Positions 24,502 through 37,200 of a stretch of 64,000 nucleotides of DNA are shown in pieces (the stretch's first letter is position 1; the number at the start of each line of letters is the position of its first letter). The position numbers were made by a program, and so were the translations under genes. The DNA is taken from contig OW285188.1 of the NCBI GenBank assembly GCA_935421135.1, positions 17,833,233 to 17,897,232 of the forward strand, read 5' to 3'. The notes beneath the pieces are model-generated. The model saw nothing but the letters and a program-made list of their open reading frames with translations. It was not told the DNA's origin and did not search any database. The stretch comes from Bugulina stolonifera. Its lineage: Eukaryota; Bryozoa; Gymnolaemata; Cheilostomatida; Bugulidae.

Positions 24502-26556
24502 TCCTGACCCACTTCTACTCCATGTATCATTGAGTAAACATGTGTGACTTGAAACTACTATACACTAATAAAGCATTCTTTCAGATCGATAGAAAAAATC
24601 TATAATAAATTATAATACAATGTATAGTTGCTAACAATGTTACTTCGCTCAATTTCTAGTTCTGAGAAGAGTTTCTGCATTCAAAGTACAAATCAATTGA
24701 TATGCTTATATCTTATTCTAACTTTCATGACATTTGAAAACAAACTTATCCTAATACAGCAGGAGATAGTTGCATAACTGATAAAGATATAATATATAAT
24801 ACATGTACGATTGTGTGTGTGCATATACAATGTATATGAACTAAATTAAATAAAACACATGATGCTGACTTTGCACAAAGCGAACACTCAATGCTCCAGG
24901 GTTATTACACTAGCAGATATTGATTCTTTCTTGTGATTTGAAAACGGTCGGTAACTACACATGTATAAATGTTATTCTATGTCGGTGACTACACTTATAC
25001 ATGTTATACTACGTCTAGTTTGTAAGTTTTGGTAGATTTTGATTTGAATTCAGTGATTCACATCTGCAACTGCTTGGTCTATGTGGAGCTCCACATCTCC
25101 CAGCTTATATTATACCAGAAACTGATGTATTATTATGAGAGCTCATCACGCTCATTATCAATTTTCCGTAGCATCACTAAAAAGTCCTCCGCAAATTTTA
25201 CCCAGTATTTTTAAAACTAATCCATGCACATAAAAGGAGAGTGCAGTTGTTACTTTATAATATAGACATGTTCTCATAAGCTAGCTGTTCAAAAATATTT
25301 ATAGGATACGCTGTTAGTAGTGTGGGTTTCAAGCTTTGAGCTATTTTCTACTCTACAGAAATGTTTTCCGCATCAGCAGTAATGTACATGCAGAAGTCTA
25401 TCTTTCTATTGTAAATACAAGTGCAGTTAATACTACTAAGGAGCAGCTTTAGAAGCCAGGAACCTCACAAGGGAACGTGTGACAGCGTTTCAATTTTGCT
25501 AGAACGTTGAATCAATGTCACTAATGGGATAATTATAAGACCATTAAGTTTAATCACTTTTCATGTGCATTGAGATGTGTGAATTAATAATCAATATAGC
25601 AACTGTGACACTATGTAAGCCTAATGATAGTATAGTACATGTAAACGTAATTTCTCTAACTTACCTACCACCCCCACATTCAGGTCAAGACCATCCAAAT
25701 CTTATTACCTTTGAATAACATGCAAATATATAATACGTATGTCGCAGTTATTCTAGGGTCGTTTTATTTTGTATAACCAGCTTTCACTTTCAGCTTGTTG
25801 GCAGTTAAGCTAATATTTTTATAATTGTTAGAATGATAAACCAATGTTATATTTTAAAATAAAAAAATTAGCAAAAACTCATTGTAAAACTACTTAGTAA
25901 TTCCGACGAAGCTAGGGGAAACAGCGTGACAATTACAATCGAGCTGGTTTCTACAGACCACATACATGTACCTGTTAGTTATCACACCACAGAAAGGTTC
26001 CAGATCAAGTAATATTTGACTATCAATATGGCTGCTCATGAAAAATTGTAATCTGCAATTTTTTGGGGTACAGTTGTGAGTTCTTAGACTTCTGGAATAA
26101 ACATTATAAACCGTCAAAGTATGACTTATTCTCGCAAACTGTTCCTGTAAGATGTGTGAAAGACTTGGTATAACTGTTTGGCAAAACATATCTGATTAAA
26201 AACCCACAAATCCAGCATTTTGTACATGTTGATTCATCACAACATACTTCTGTGCATGTGCTATGTGGATGCAAAAGGCAAAACTCAGAATGGTGAAGGC
26301 CGTTATTGTAGTTTTAGATACAATTTTGTCAAGCCATAGACAGTGCGCCATGCCTCATTGTTGTCTGTTAAGCAACACACAGCCAGTAAAAGTAGACCAA
26401 CAACTAATGTGTATCTTGAAAAGATAACAAAAGATGAACCTTGTTTTCATTGGAGTAAATTGTTTACATAGAGCTGGTGTCGTGTGGCTAATATGAATGC
26501 ATCTAATATTTTATAAAATGACGATATCTAATAAAAAGTTGCATCATTAAAGGAAA
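24502..26556. other. Divergent intergenic region between the LRR and bHLH genes
   Basis: The two genes point away from each other across about 2 kb, so both promoters should lie here. I see no reliable TATA box or gene. A 99-codon reverse frame at 26189-25890 has no recognisable similarity and I do not call it. Confidence 0.5.
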
Positions 26557-27737
26557 ATGTCTGTAGCTATGCAGATGGACTTTAGTAACTATCAATTCCA
26601 GAATACCTTTCAGCAAAACTGGGATGCAGAATTAGAGTTTCTCAACTGTTGGGTTCAAGGTATGTACTGCATGTCTATACAATGCATAAGTTAGCTAATT
26701 CATAATAATTATATCTGTTTCGGGCTTGAGATTAAAAAGCATATATACATCTGCAAATAATGATTACATGTAGATAAATAAAATAAATATGTTTTAAATG
26801 ATATTAATGTACACTTTTTTTAGATAGTGAATAATGTTGTATTTTTATATATTTCATGTTTAAATTTCCTTATCATTTTAATAACTATAATCATTTTTTG
26901 TAGATGAGGTAACACATGGTGCCACCGATTATAGACTTAGGCCCCAATTTCGTCATGTTAACTATTCCGAAGGAGAGTCGGACGCTTCTAGCTCACCCGT
27001 TGAAGAAAGCCCACCAGTTTGGGGTGATAGCTCCAGCTTAAATTATTCTACAGCACTATATGATGACTACGATACTGATAACACAGTATCCAATAATAGA
27101 AAGAGACCACATAGAACAGCAGCGAACCAACGAGAGAGAAAACGTATGAAATCCATAAATGACGCATTCGATAATCTCAGACAATATATTCCCCTCCCTC
27201 TCAGTGAAAGGAGCAAACTTTCCAAAGTGGATACGTTGAAATACGCCATCATGTACATTGGTAATATGACGGAGACATTACAGCAGTATGAAGACACCTT
27301 ATATTACCGAAAAAAGAAGCATAGTGAAGCACCAAAGAAAGTTGTTCTCAAGTGTAAACAAGGTAAGAGTGGTGATATAATGAATGTTTCGTTATCGTAT
27401 TGATAATACACATATTCCTATTCTATGGTGCACCAAAAGGTATATGCTGAGACTACCATGTATGAACAAAATTCTAATGACCACCTAGCCGCACCAACAA
27501 ATACTGTTACGGTATCAAAATATACAAAATATATTATGTACTTCATTTTTAGAGGGAGACAGTCAGCATGCTCTTTCGTGGAGGAGGCAGAGCAAGGACG
27601 TTACTAGAGAGAGGCTTGACTCGCCCAAGGTCAGAACCCGTCTGTGGATACCTCAGCTACCCACTGTGGACGACGTGATGTTCCTCAACAATTCTGAGCC
27701 CATGGCATACCCAGAGCTTACTGACACCTACTGTTGA
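26557..27737 (+). CDS. PTF1A: PTF1A-like class II bHLH transcription factor, three exons
   Basis: Exons 26557-26659, 26904-27362 and 27553-27737 join in matching phases into 248 residues. The bHLH spans about residues 103-160: a basic part with [10 protein letters not shown], helix 1 [14 protein letters not shown], a loop one residue longer than I recall for PTF1A, and helix 2 [14 protein letters not shown]. The NxRERxRMxSINDAF and LSKVDTLxxAIxYI pattern fits the PTF1A/Fer family best. Exon 3 ends the resemblance not at the bHLH but with HALSW (193-197) and [11 protein letters not shown] (214-224), which match in order and approximate spacing the vertebrate PTF1A C1 (HSLSW) and C2 (KVWTPEDP) motifs. 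From family knowledge, those tryptophans dock RBPJ to form the PTF1 complex with an E-protein. The role is expected to be a nuclear DNA-binding activator of cell-type genes. The N-terminal 100 residues are acidic and Ser-rich and unrecognised. The ATG at 26557 is chosen because it starts the exon's open frame; M5 and M7 are alternatives. Another Fer-type bHLH is the main alternative identity. Confidence 0.85.
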
Positions 27738-30700
27738 CCTTTTGGACACCTGCAGATACCTGCTAGCTATTGCTGACCTGCAGTTGACGTTGTTGATACC
27801 AAAGGCCTATATTGCTGATCTCACTAACACAGATGTTTTTATATATAACATTATTCTAACTTCCGTTTTCTACAGTCTCAAGTAAATTATTTTAGTAATT
27901 GTTCTTACAGCATATTATTTTTCTACAAAATCCAGGCATATACATTGTATACTGTAAGCCTAATTAACACATCACCATACTGGCTACATAGCAATATGTT
28001 GTATTGAACCAGTTTGGATTTCTATCCCAAATTATGCTCTCTGTGTTACTCTTCCAAAATAATTTATTGCAAAGATTATAAATCTGTAATATATTGCTTG
28101 TATTTTATATTAATAATATATTATTAGGAATATTATAACCTGTATATATAAATATTATAATACTATATTATTATGCAACATATCTAATATACATACAATG
28201 TATGAACTTTGAGCGTTATACGAAGCGCCCATCTCCCATCTATCTCCTCACCAGACATAAATGTACACCAAATGTCCTTGTGTTAATAATTCAACAACCC
28301 TTATGTAAACAGTTTTTTGACAAACTAACCAAATTAATAATTTCATTGTTAAGCTACATGTATTTATTATTGTTTACATTTGATAGTGAAAAGGGAAGTT
28401 ATGAATTGAATACATAATGTTGATGCTAATTATAGCCATTATTGTTAAACAGAAGTAAAGATATGTGTAATAACAATTGCTACCTATTTAAGAAAGGATA
28501 AACAAAGAACTTGTGTTATTCCAATTTTTGCATATCTTGTGATCCAGAAGGAGCGTATTTACTATTTATTGTCTTGGATACTGTTATGTTACAAATAAAT
28601 ATTTGTTTACACAGACAAATCGATAAAATAATCAGAAATTTTCTTCCTTTTGTCATTTATACAATTATTAGTATAAGTTTGAAATAACCGCCAAGGGTCA
28701 AAGCATCCAGGTTACTCCAATTTGAGTGCAGTCGGGGGTCAATGGGCAGTAATAATAGTAGATGATACTGTCAAGTGTCAATGCATGAATCTCTGAACTC
28801 TCAAGTCACAGCTACGCGATAGGCCGATTATTCTTATTTTGGACAATATGGAGCCTTGTTCTAGAGCAAATCGGCGCACGGTTAATTTGTCTATGTAAAG
28901 ATGAACGTGTTAGTCTGTTTAGTTGCCAGCGCCATGAAGAGCTGTTGTCATTGGTTAATATTAAATACAACGACTCCAATGATATAACTTGCTTTGATTA
29001 TCGGTTGGATATTAATCAAGGCTACTGGTGAACTGGTACTAAGCTTTGTCTATTCTAGAGCCATGCTAACGAACAACGAAGTTGTGCTGTCGAAGCTCAA
29101 GGCCTTTACTCTACGGTTTAAACATAAACCACGGGTAGACAAGCAAGCTTCTTCAGATGCCAGTGGAAAAAGCAGCTAGTCAGTTTTACTCTTATTTAAA
29201 AGTCAATAGTCTACAATTTTGTGGAAAATAAGGGATGATGCAATTGTACATGAATTTGACATAGCCTGAGTTCTTCATTGAAGTTCAAGATTGAAAAGTC
29301 GTCTTCTCCATTATATATGATGCTGACCGAATTGCCCAGCCACAAACTAAGTTTTAGGGTTGCATGAAATTGTGCAATATTAGTTATGTAACACTGTGAA
29401 GAGCAGACAACTTCGCTGAATGCATGTGAAGCCTGAGTGACCTACAGAGCAGTGGGAGGGTCGGGTTGTGAATGAATAATTGTGAACATTAGCATATTTA
29501 TGTGCTACCACTTATAGTCCCATAAGACAAGGGTCCAGACAGACAGGAGCATTTTATTTTTATCTCAACGCTATTAGTATTAGCATTAGTTACATCCCAT
29601 ATATACTGTATTATACATACACATGCATATGCTTCATAGAAGTGTCAGCAAATATAACACACACAAGTGTAATTATAATATATATGGCTGCCTATTGGCA
29701 GGAAATGGTGTTATTATTGGAATTTTATATTGACTAGTTTTGTCCACTACATGTACTTGTAGAATTAATGTTGGAGTCAATGCAAATTTAATTGTGCAAC
29801 AGTTTGATTTTAAAAAACTGTTTAGTTACTTTTTATTATTCACGTTTGATCAAGTACATAAAAATTGTAATTTTCAACATAATTTATATGACATGTTATT
29901 TCATTTAAATTTCTAATATTTTTGTTTCATTTCTAATATTTGGCTAAATATGTGTGGTAAACAGGAATCATACAATACTGTTACTGTGTTGCAATGTTAA
30001 TAATATTTTGTCATGATTATGTGATACAATTTAACCCAAAATGCAAATACACTAGAGAGATAAGGCTAAGTGGTAAAGTACCCTTATTGGATGGATAAGT
30101 AGCTAAATACACGTTTATTGAGAGGGGAAGTAATCCATGCAGTCCTATCATACAATTTAATTATTAAAATGAAAATAATTATTCCCTTTCATCATTGTGC
30201 TTAAAATTATGACATAGAAATACATTTCAATATCTTATATTTGAACTTTGAATTTTGAACTAAAAATATTGTATTTCAACCACATCTATTTTCTAATGAA
30301 ATTAAAAATCAGTTTAAATATTTGTTGAGAGATTGACAAGTCTGTCACAAATGGCTACTGATTTACTTAGATGGGTAGAATGTAAACTTTACAATCATAT
30401 TATGGCATTTAGATAGAGATAGAACATACACTGTACACAAGTGTGCAGCGTATTACCATGATAAGATAACAACATGGTGAAGCGTGCCTAAAGCCCTTCT
30501 TCAAACATCCCCTTATCATTAAATGGTTCAGAAGACAAAAAGTTTTCATAATTTGTGGAAAATTTATCAATAAAAAATCAGCTGACACGCATTATAAAAC
30601 TTAAAAATAAGTTAATCAGTTAACACACCCATGAAAGTGCCATAAAAATCAGAATTAGGCTCAATAAATCTTTACATATACAGTTTGAAATTCATTCAAT

Positions 30701-31127
30701 GCATATGTGGAAAAACACAAATGCTGATTTTCCATATGGATACACAAAGTTATAAATTAAATACTTTTCACGAAAAATTGTATGAACTAAGGAAGGTGGG
30801 TGACTATTAGATGACATTACAATACTACTACATGTACAGTACCAAAATAGGTTACATGTAATAAGGCATAAACACATATAGTATATTTATGTGAATGTGC
30901 TTGAAGAACTTCATTGAGATAAAAAACAACATTTTTAATCTCATAATGATGAAAGACATGATAAAATTCCGTGCTATAAGAGAATTATGTTTCAGCTGAC
31001 TTTAACGTTTCTCTAATAAAAATGGTGGATAATTCAGAAGTCTATAACTTGGTAATACTACATGTACATCTACCTAGGTGTGATCTCATAACTTATAGGG
31101 CATGTCATACGGTAGTGTTTACCAGTA
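27738..31127. other. Convergent intergenic region between the bHLH gene and HSD17B7
   Basis: This 3.4-kb stretch contains the 3' UTRs of both flanking genes and no supported gene. A possible bHLH poly(A) signal AATAAA is at 28594-28599, and a weaker ATTAAA-type signal for HSD17B7 is near 30935 on the reverse strand. A short GC-richer open frame at about 29061-29179 follows a splice-acceptor-like TCTATTCTAG, but it has no partner exon or known similarity. Confidence 0.5.
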
Positions 31128-31214
31128 TTATCCTTTATTATTCAGATTGTAGCGAGTCAACAACTCTTCCAGTTGCTTATAGCAATCCTCTGCCTCTTCC
31201 ATGTTAATATCCAT
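31128..31214 (-). CDS. HSD17B7: HSD17B7 terminal exon (28 codons plus TAA)
   Basis: The acceptor is TATTATTTAG, and the exon encodes an acidic, helical tail ending RYNLNNKG. Joining TTTSK to MDINMEEAE reproduces the vertebrate order (TQK then MDLDEDTAE), so the simple splice is preferred over inclusion of the two candidate cassette exons in the preceding intron. Confidence 0.85.
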   Translation of the reverse strand: MDINMEEAEDCYKQLEELLTRYNLNNKG

Positions 31215-34200
31215 CTAAATAATAAACAACAGTCACATGACACCAGCGTACATGTACATCTATAATTGCATAGCTATGTACACATGTTACAATTCATTTA
31301 CAAGATTTAACTAAAGGAAAAAAAGAAAACTTTGCAAAACTTACATGAATAAATAACCAGTTGCAGCGATTTATGTATTTGCTATTAGTGAAAAATGTTA
31401 GAGACTATAAAATACACCTCATGTTGGGTACGAACATATGCTCTATATACATATCTAACGGTTCATAGCCACTCTCTGAGATGGGAACAGCACGATGACA
31501 CCATGGTCCCCATGCTGACATGGTTCCCACCAGATTAACCTAGCAGATGATAAATACTGCAGAACATGTGAAATGAAGTGATTTCATTTGTACAAGAATT
31601 GGACTCAATTTCAAATAAAATGAGTAACAAAATAAAAATAAAACTCAGGAAAACAGTGTAGAAAATGACTTTTAATGTGGTGACATGCCACACTACTACA
31701 TGTAATATTAAAAAGTAATGCTGCATGTACTATAGAGGATGGCAACCAGGTACATTGGGGGCCCATTTATGTTAAATGTATGTTGATATTATTTTTCATG
31801 GTATAAAGCGGCCTTTATATATTTTCATGAGGATATGAGTGATTAATCAACATTGACTATGGAATTAAATGGGCCAGGTACTCTCAGGTGCTCTGTGTTA
31901 TCACTTACCTTGCTGGTGGTAGTGTAAGCGTTCCCCAATACAGAGCACATGGAGTAGTATTTATGGAGAGGGTCTAGGGTAGAGGGTTGCTGCATGGTAA
32001 GCCATATCTACAGGGAGAGAGAGAAGAGATAAGCTAACTACATAACATACAATAATCTCTCATGTGAGAGACAACATATTGTATTTATTTATAAGCTATC
32101 AGTCAGATAGTCATTAGGTGACACAGGAAATGACATCAAACCTATGGCCAGATAACCTCACCATCTTAATAATGGTTAATGATATGGAAAACATAAAAAA
32201 ATGGAAATTTTAGTAGCTCAGGGCGGTAATATGCAATGTTCAACTATAAGCATTGGATTAAAATTGAAAACAGCTGCAGTTACCTGCAGGCTTTATATGA
32301 ACAGTAGATGGGAATCATAAGATTGAGAACACAACTCCAACGAAATGCTAAACCAATATAATATACACCATTTTATACACACAGTACCAATGGTAGCTGT
32401 ATATAATATATTAGTTTTCCCCTCCAGGATAAGAAGGAATAGTCAGTTTTACTAAGACAAATAATTACTTAAACTTGAATTGTAGGATACCACTGTCGTG
32501 CGCAAAAGTCAATAATGCACCCAATTTCTAAAGGCATTATTTCATGTAGTATGAGGTAGTAAATATTCATAAGAATATACAGTTATACCATTGAAATTTA
32601 TTTAGGTAGTATATAGTATAGTATATATTAGTGTCTATATGCTGAAAGATAGTCGGTAGTCAAGATAGCCGATAGTCAACCTGTTTTCTCCATTGAAATT
32701 TATTTAGGTAGTATATAGTATAGTATATATTAGTGTCTATATGCTGAAAGATAGTCGGTAGTCAAGATAGCCGATAGTCAACCTGTTTTCTCCATTGAAA
32801 TTTATTTAAGTAGTATATAGTATAGTATATATTAGTGTCTATATGCTGAAAGATAGTCGGTAGTCAAGATAGCCGATAGTCAACCTGTTTTCTCCATTGA
32901 AATTTATTTAGGTAGTATATAGTATAGTATATATTAGTGTCTATATGCTGAAAGATAGTCGGTAGTCAAGATAGCCGATAGTCAACCTGTTTTCGCCATT
33001 GAAATTTATTTAGGTAGTATATAGTATAGTATATATTAGTGTCTATATGCTGAAAAATAGTCGGTAGTCAAGATAGCCGATAGTCAACCTGTTTTCTCCA
33101 TTGAAATTTATTTAGGTAGTATATAGTATAGTATATATTAGTGTCTATATGCTGAAAGATAGTCGGTAGTCAAGATAGCCGATAGTCAACCTGTTTTCTC
33201 CATTGAAATTTATTTAGGTAGTATATAGTATAGTATATTAGTGTCTATATGCTGAAAGATAGTCGGTAGTCAAGATAGCCGATAGTCAACCTATTTTCTC
33301 CATTGAAATTTATTTAGGTAGTATATAGTATAGTATATATTAGTGTCTATATGCTGAAAGATAGTCGGTAGTCAAGATAGCCGATAGTCAACCTGTTTTC
33401 TCCATTGAAATTTATTTAGGTAGTATATAGTATAGTATATATTAGTGTCTATATGCTGAAAGATAGTCGGTAGACAAGATAGCCAATAGTCAACCTGTTT
33501 TCTCCATTGAAATTTAGTTAGGTAGTATATAGTATAGTATATATTAGTGTCTATATGCTGAAAGATAGTCGACAGTCAAGATAGCCGATAGTCAACCTGT
33601 TTTCTCCATTGAAATTTATTTAGGTAGTATATAGTATAGTATATATTAGTGTCAATATGCTGAAAGATAGTCGGTAGTCAAGATAGCCGATAGTCAACCT
33701 GTTTTCTCCATTGAAATTTATTTAGGTAGTATATAGTATAGTATATACTAATGTCTATATGCTGAAAGATAGTCGGTAGTCAAGATAGCCGATAGTCAAC
33801 CTGTTTTCTCCATTGAAATTTATTTAGGTAGTATATAGTATAGTATATATTAGTGTCTATATGCTGAAAGATAGTCGGTAGTCAAGATAGCCGATTGTCA
33901 ACCTGCTTTCTCCATTGAAATTTATTTAGATAGTGTATAGTATAGTAAATATTAGTGTCTGTATGCAGAAAGGTAGTCGATAGTCATGGGTAGATGGTAG
34001 TCAACCAGCTTTCCCCATTGAGATTTATTTAGGTAATATATGGTATAGTATATGTTAGTTTCTATATGCATACAGGTAGTCGATAATCATGGGTAGTTGG
34101 TAGTCAACCAGCTTTCCCCATTGAAATTTATTTAGGTGGTATATAGGACAATATATGTTAGTGTTTATACACGTAAAGGTAATCGGTCTCCCTTGTGTAA

Positions 34201-37200
34201 AGTATACAATGCTATTTTTCCATCTGGTAACCCTTGTCTTCTTCTGTAGCCAGTTCCTTTTCCATCTTGGTTTCGGACAAATAAGGAGGTACAACTGGGC
34301 GTTTGAACTTCGAAAATCTTCTCCGGGCCGGAAATTGGAATACCTTCCAGTGTAAACCTGTCGAGTACATAGGCTGAAATGTATGAATGTAGCTAATAAC
34401 ATCTCGACTCCTAGCACAGCTGAAATCTTGAAATATAACCATTCTGTTTATTTTCAATGTAAAAAAACACTCATCAGATGAACTGGTTTTGTCGTTTACC
34501 ACGAAATATTCAATCATCTGAGGGTAGTTTTACAGCGACAATGAGCGAGAAAATGCGATTTCGCAATAATGTTAGCTTGAGGAAACTTTAAATGCAATTA
34601 CAAAAATCACACGTCATTTCTGTTCTCATAGTACCGAAGGAACCTCCCTTTTTTTAAAGATTTCTAGCACTTGAGGTGCGGCGAAGTATTTTTTTGCATG
34701 AAACTCTTGATCATACATAAATATTTTGATATGCAAATTTCTACACCTCACATAGTGCCAGTATAGTTGTTGTGGTCAATTTATTTATCATACAAGTAAA
34801 AATAACAAACATTTGTCAGATCGCCATTGATAAGCTGGAAAAGATTGGTTTAGTGTTAGTGCTCATGCGTAACGGTAAACACTGTCCAATTAGAAGTGGT
34901 TGTGCCTGCAGGTTTCTATATTAACCACAGTAACAACAGCTGCACATGGCCTAATAGCAGTTACCAGTATTACCAGACATAACTAGTAATACTAGATAGT
35001 TATAATATTGTTGTTTAGGATTGCTATTGCTATGATGCCCTAATGGCTATATGAATTGAGTTGCGGGAGGTTTATAATATGTTAGACTGGGGCAATACAA
35101 CAGCTACAACAATGGATAGCTGTTTGTTTTACTGCTGCAAAAAATATCAAAGACACACCAGTTATTCTCTTTGCCATATTAACCCCCTAAAGTGGGGAAT
35201 ATGTGTGAATGTGTTCTGATGTCCTGCATATAGAAAGTTGATCTCAACATTCACTCAGGGAGAACATGTGTCACTTTTCCTAACAAGTATTCTTCAAAAT
35301 TGATCAACAAACCGGCTCTAGCAACTAAAAGTCACGTTAAAGATCCTCCTCTGCCCTGATTCGCAAAGAGAAGCCAGATTCTGGCGGGGTATGTGACCAC
35401 ATTGGGGTGGCAGGTTGATGTAGTGGTCACTGACCATGCATTCCTGTTGTGGAAGGTGAGCTCTTCCACTCAGAGCCCAGTTCCTGTCGCTCATACAAGC
35501 TTCGAACTTCTGAGGTCCGTTAAATCGGATGGCCAAGTGGCTCGACAGTAACAAAAAAAAAATACTTCATTACTCTAGGTATTTTGGTACATGTAATACA
35601 CTTATATCTATATACACACAGTAGATAATATACCCATACATACATCCTTCTACTATAAAACATAGGCTACTTGCAGTATTAGAGAGCAATATTCAGTGAA
35701 TCATGCTACATGCAATGTCAACAGGAAAGTAGACCAAAAAGTCGTTGGCTCTCAAATTCGCCATGTATGTTCATAAGTAGCGTAATTTATTTATTTGTTG
35801 CTTTTAGTACTGAACATAACTAATAGTGGTAGGTGAAATAAACTACATAATAATGTTACATTTTGGTGTTAAATCGCAAACTATTGATATTTTTGGCTGC
35901 ATCCTAAGATACTTGATGCAACATCTGTAGCTGCATGCATATCTAGTAATACAACCAGAAGTAATGCATTTCAACCAAGTTCTGAAAGCAACTCTGATGG
36001 CAGCATTTGAGTGTTTTTATCAACTTCTAAAAGGCCTCTTAGTCTCCGAGGTCACTTGAATTTGTATAATATTTTCATTAACTGGATTATTATTATTGCT
36101 GCTCACAACTCTTCATGCCTAGCCTATTGGTGTGGGATGTAGACAAGTAGGAAATGTTGATAGAGAGGTTTAGAAACCTATGACTTGTATGTTCATAGGA
36201 ATCTCACACGTTCAGTAGTGGATATTAACAAATATTTTTCAAACTATTCCTAACTTTATGCTATTTTAAAATGACTGTGTTCCTTTGTTGAATGTTACAT
36301 TATGTAATTTAAACAGAGTTTCTCAAACACATTAGAAGTCTGTGATAGTGATGTCCTGGTTATACATAACAATTTTCGAAATCGATAAAAAAATCTGTAC
36401 AATTGTACTAAAATGTGCCATTACACCTAGAACTGGCACTTTAGGAGGTGTAGAAAAGTCATATTTGAAATCTGATCTAGACACATGTTTTTTTATGTGG
36501 CCCATCTTCGATTGCTAGAGTGGCTACTTTTTTTTCACGATATTCAGAGGTTGCTTCTGTACTATCATATGAGTGATCTGTACAGTTTCTAAATAGATGT
36601 TCTCCAATCAGACAGTTTGGCGGAAAAACAGATATTTTCGCTGATCACTTTTATTTCCCCAAAGACTTTTACTGCTTGTTCCAATATTGGCAAGCTCACA
36701 ACACATTCTAGGGTGAGCGATTAATCAGCACTATATGGTTAATCATGATAAAATATTATTTCGACATTTGCTGCCAGAGGTATGATTGTAACATTACTGC
36801 CAGATTAATTCACCAGGAATGCAGAACAGTATCATAGTTGTGTGCATCGTTTGTGCTACACAATGTACATCATGTACACATAGATGTGTGTTTTGTAAAA
36901 GTAGAGTGACCTAGAATAATATGCAAGAGTAGACAATTATATTTGTTCTATAAATACCTGGTTGTGGAGGCAGATACAGCGAGTTTACCTTGAGATCCAG
37001 AGTGGTGTTCATGGCTTGTACATGCAGTTGTAGCAGAGGACTAGTTTAGGAATGAATACCAGTTATACAGACAGTACTTCCATCATAACTGACTAGGTTG
37101 TGCCCATTGTTCATTATGCCCATCTTTCAAGCCACATAATATTCTATAACACAGTTGGTTTGCTTAGTTGTACAGCTGTGTACCCTACCATTAGGTGTTG

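Noticed and set aside
25890..26189. 99-codon reverse open frame between the LRR and bHLH genes
   Set aside because: No family resemblance, no supporting signals, and it sits where both promoters should be.
28994..29179. Small open frame with GC-richer 3' half after an acceptor-like TCTATTCTAG
   Set aside because: No ATG at its start, no partner exon and no recognised similarity. It could be a terminal exon, but the sequence alone does not support calling it.
31418..31539. Splicing the 122-bp candidate exon directly to the terminal HSD17B7 exon
   Set aside because: The phases clash and give an early stop. Only inclusion together with the 37-bp segment, or skipping both, keeps the frame; skipping matches the family.
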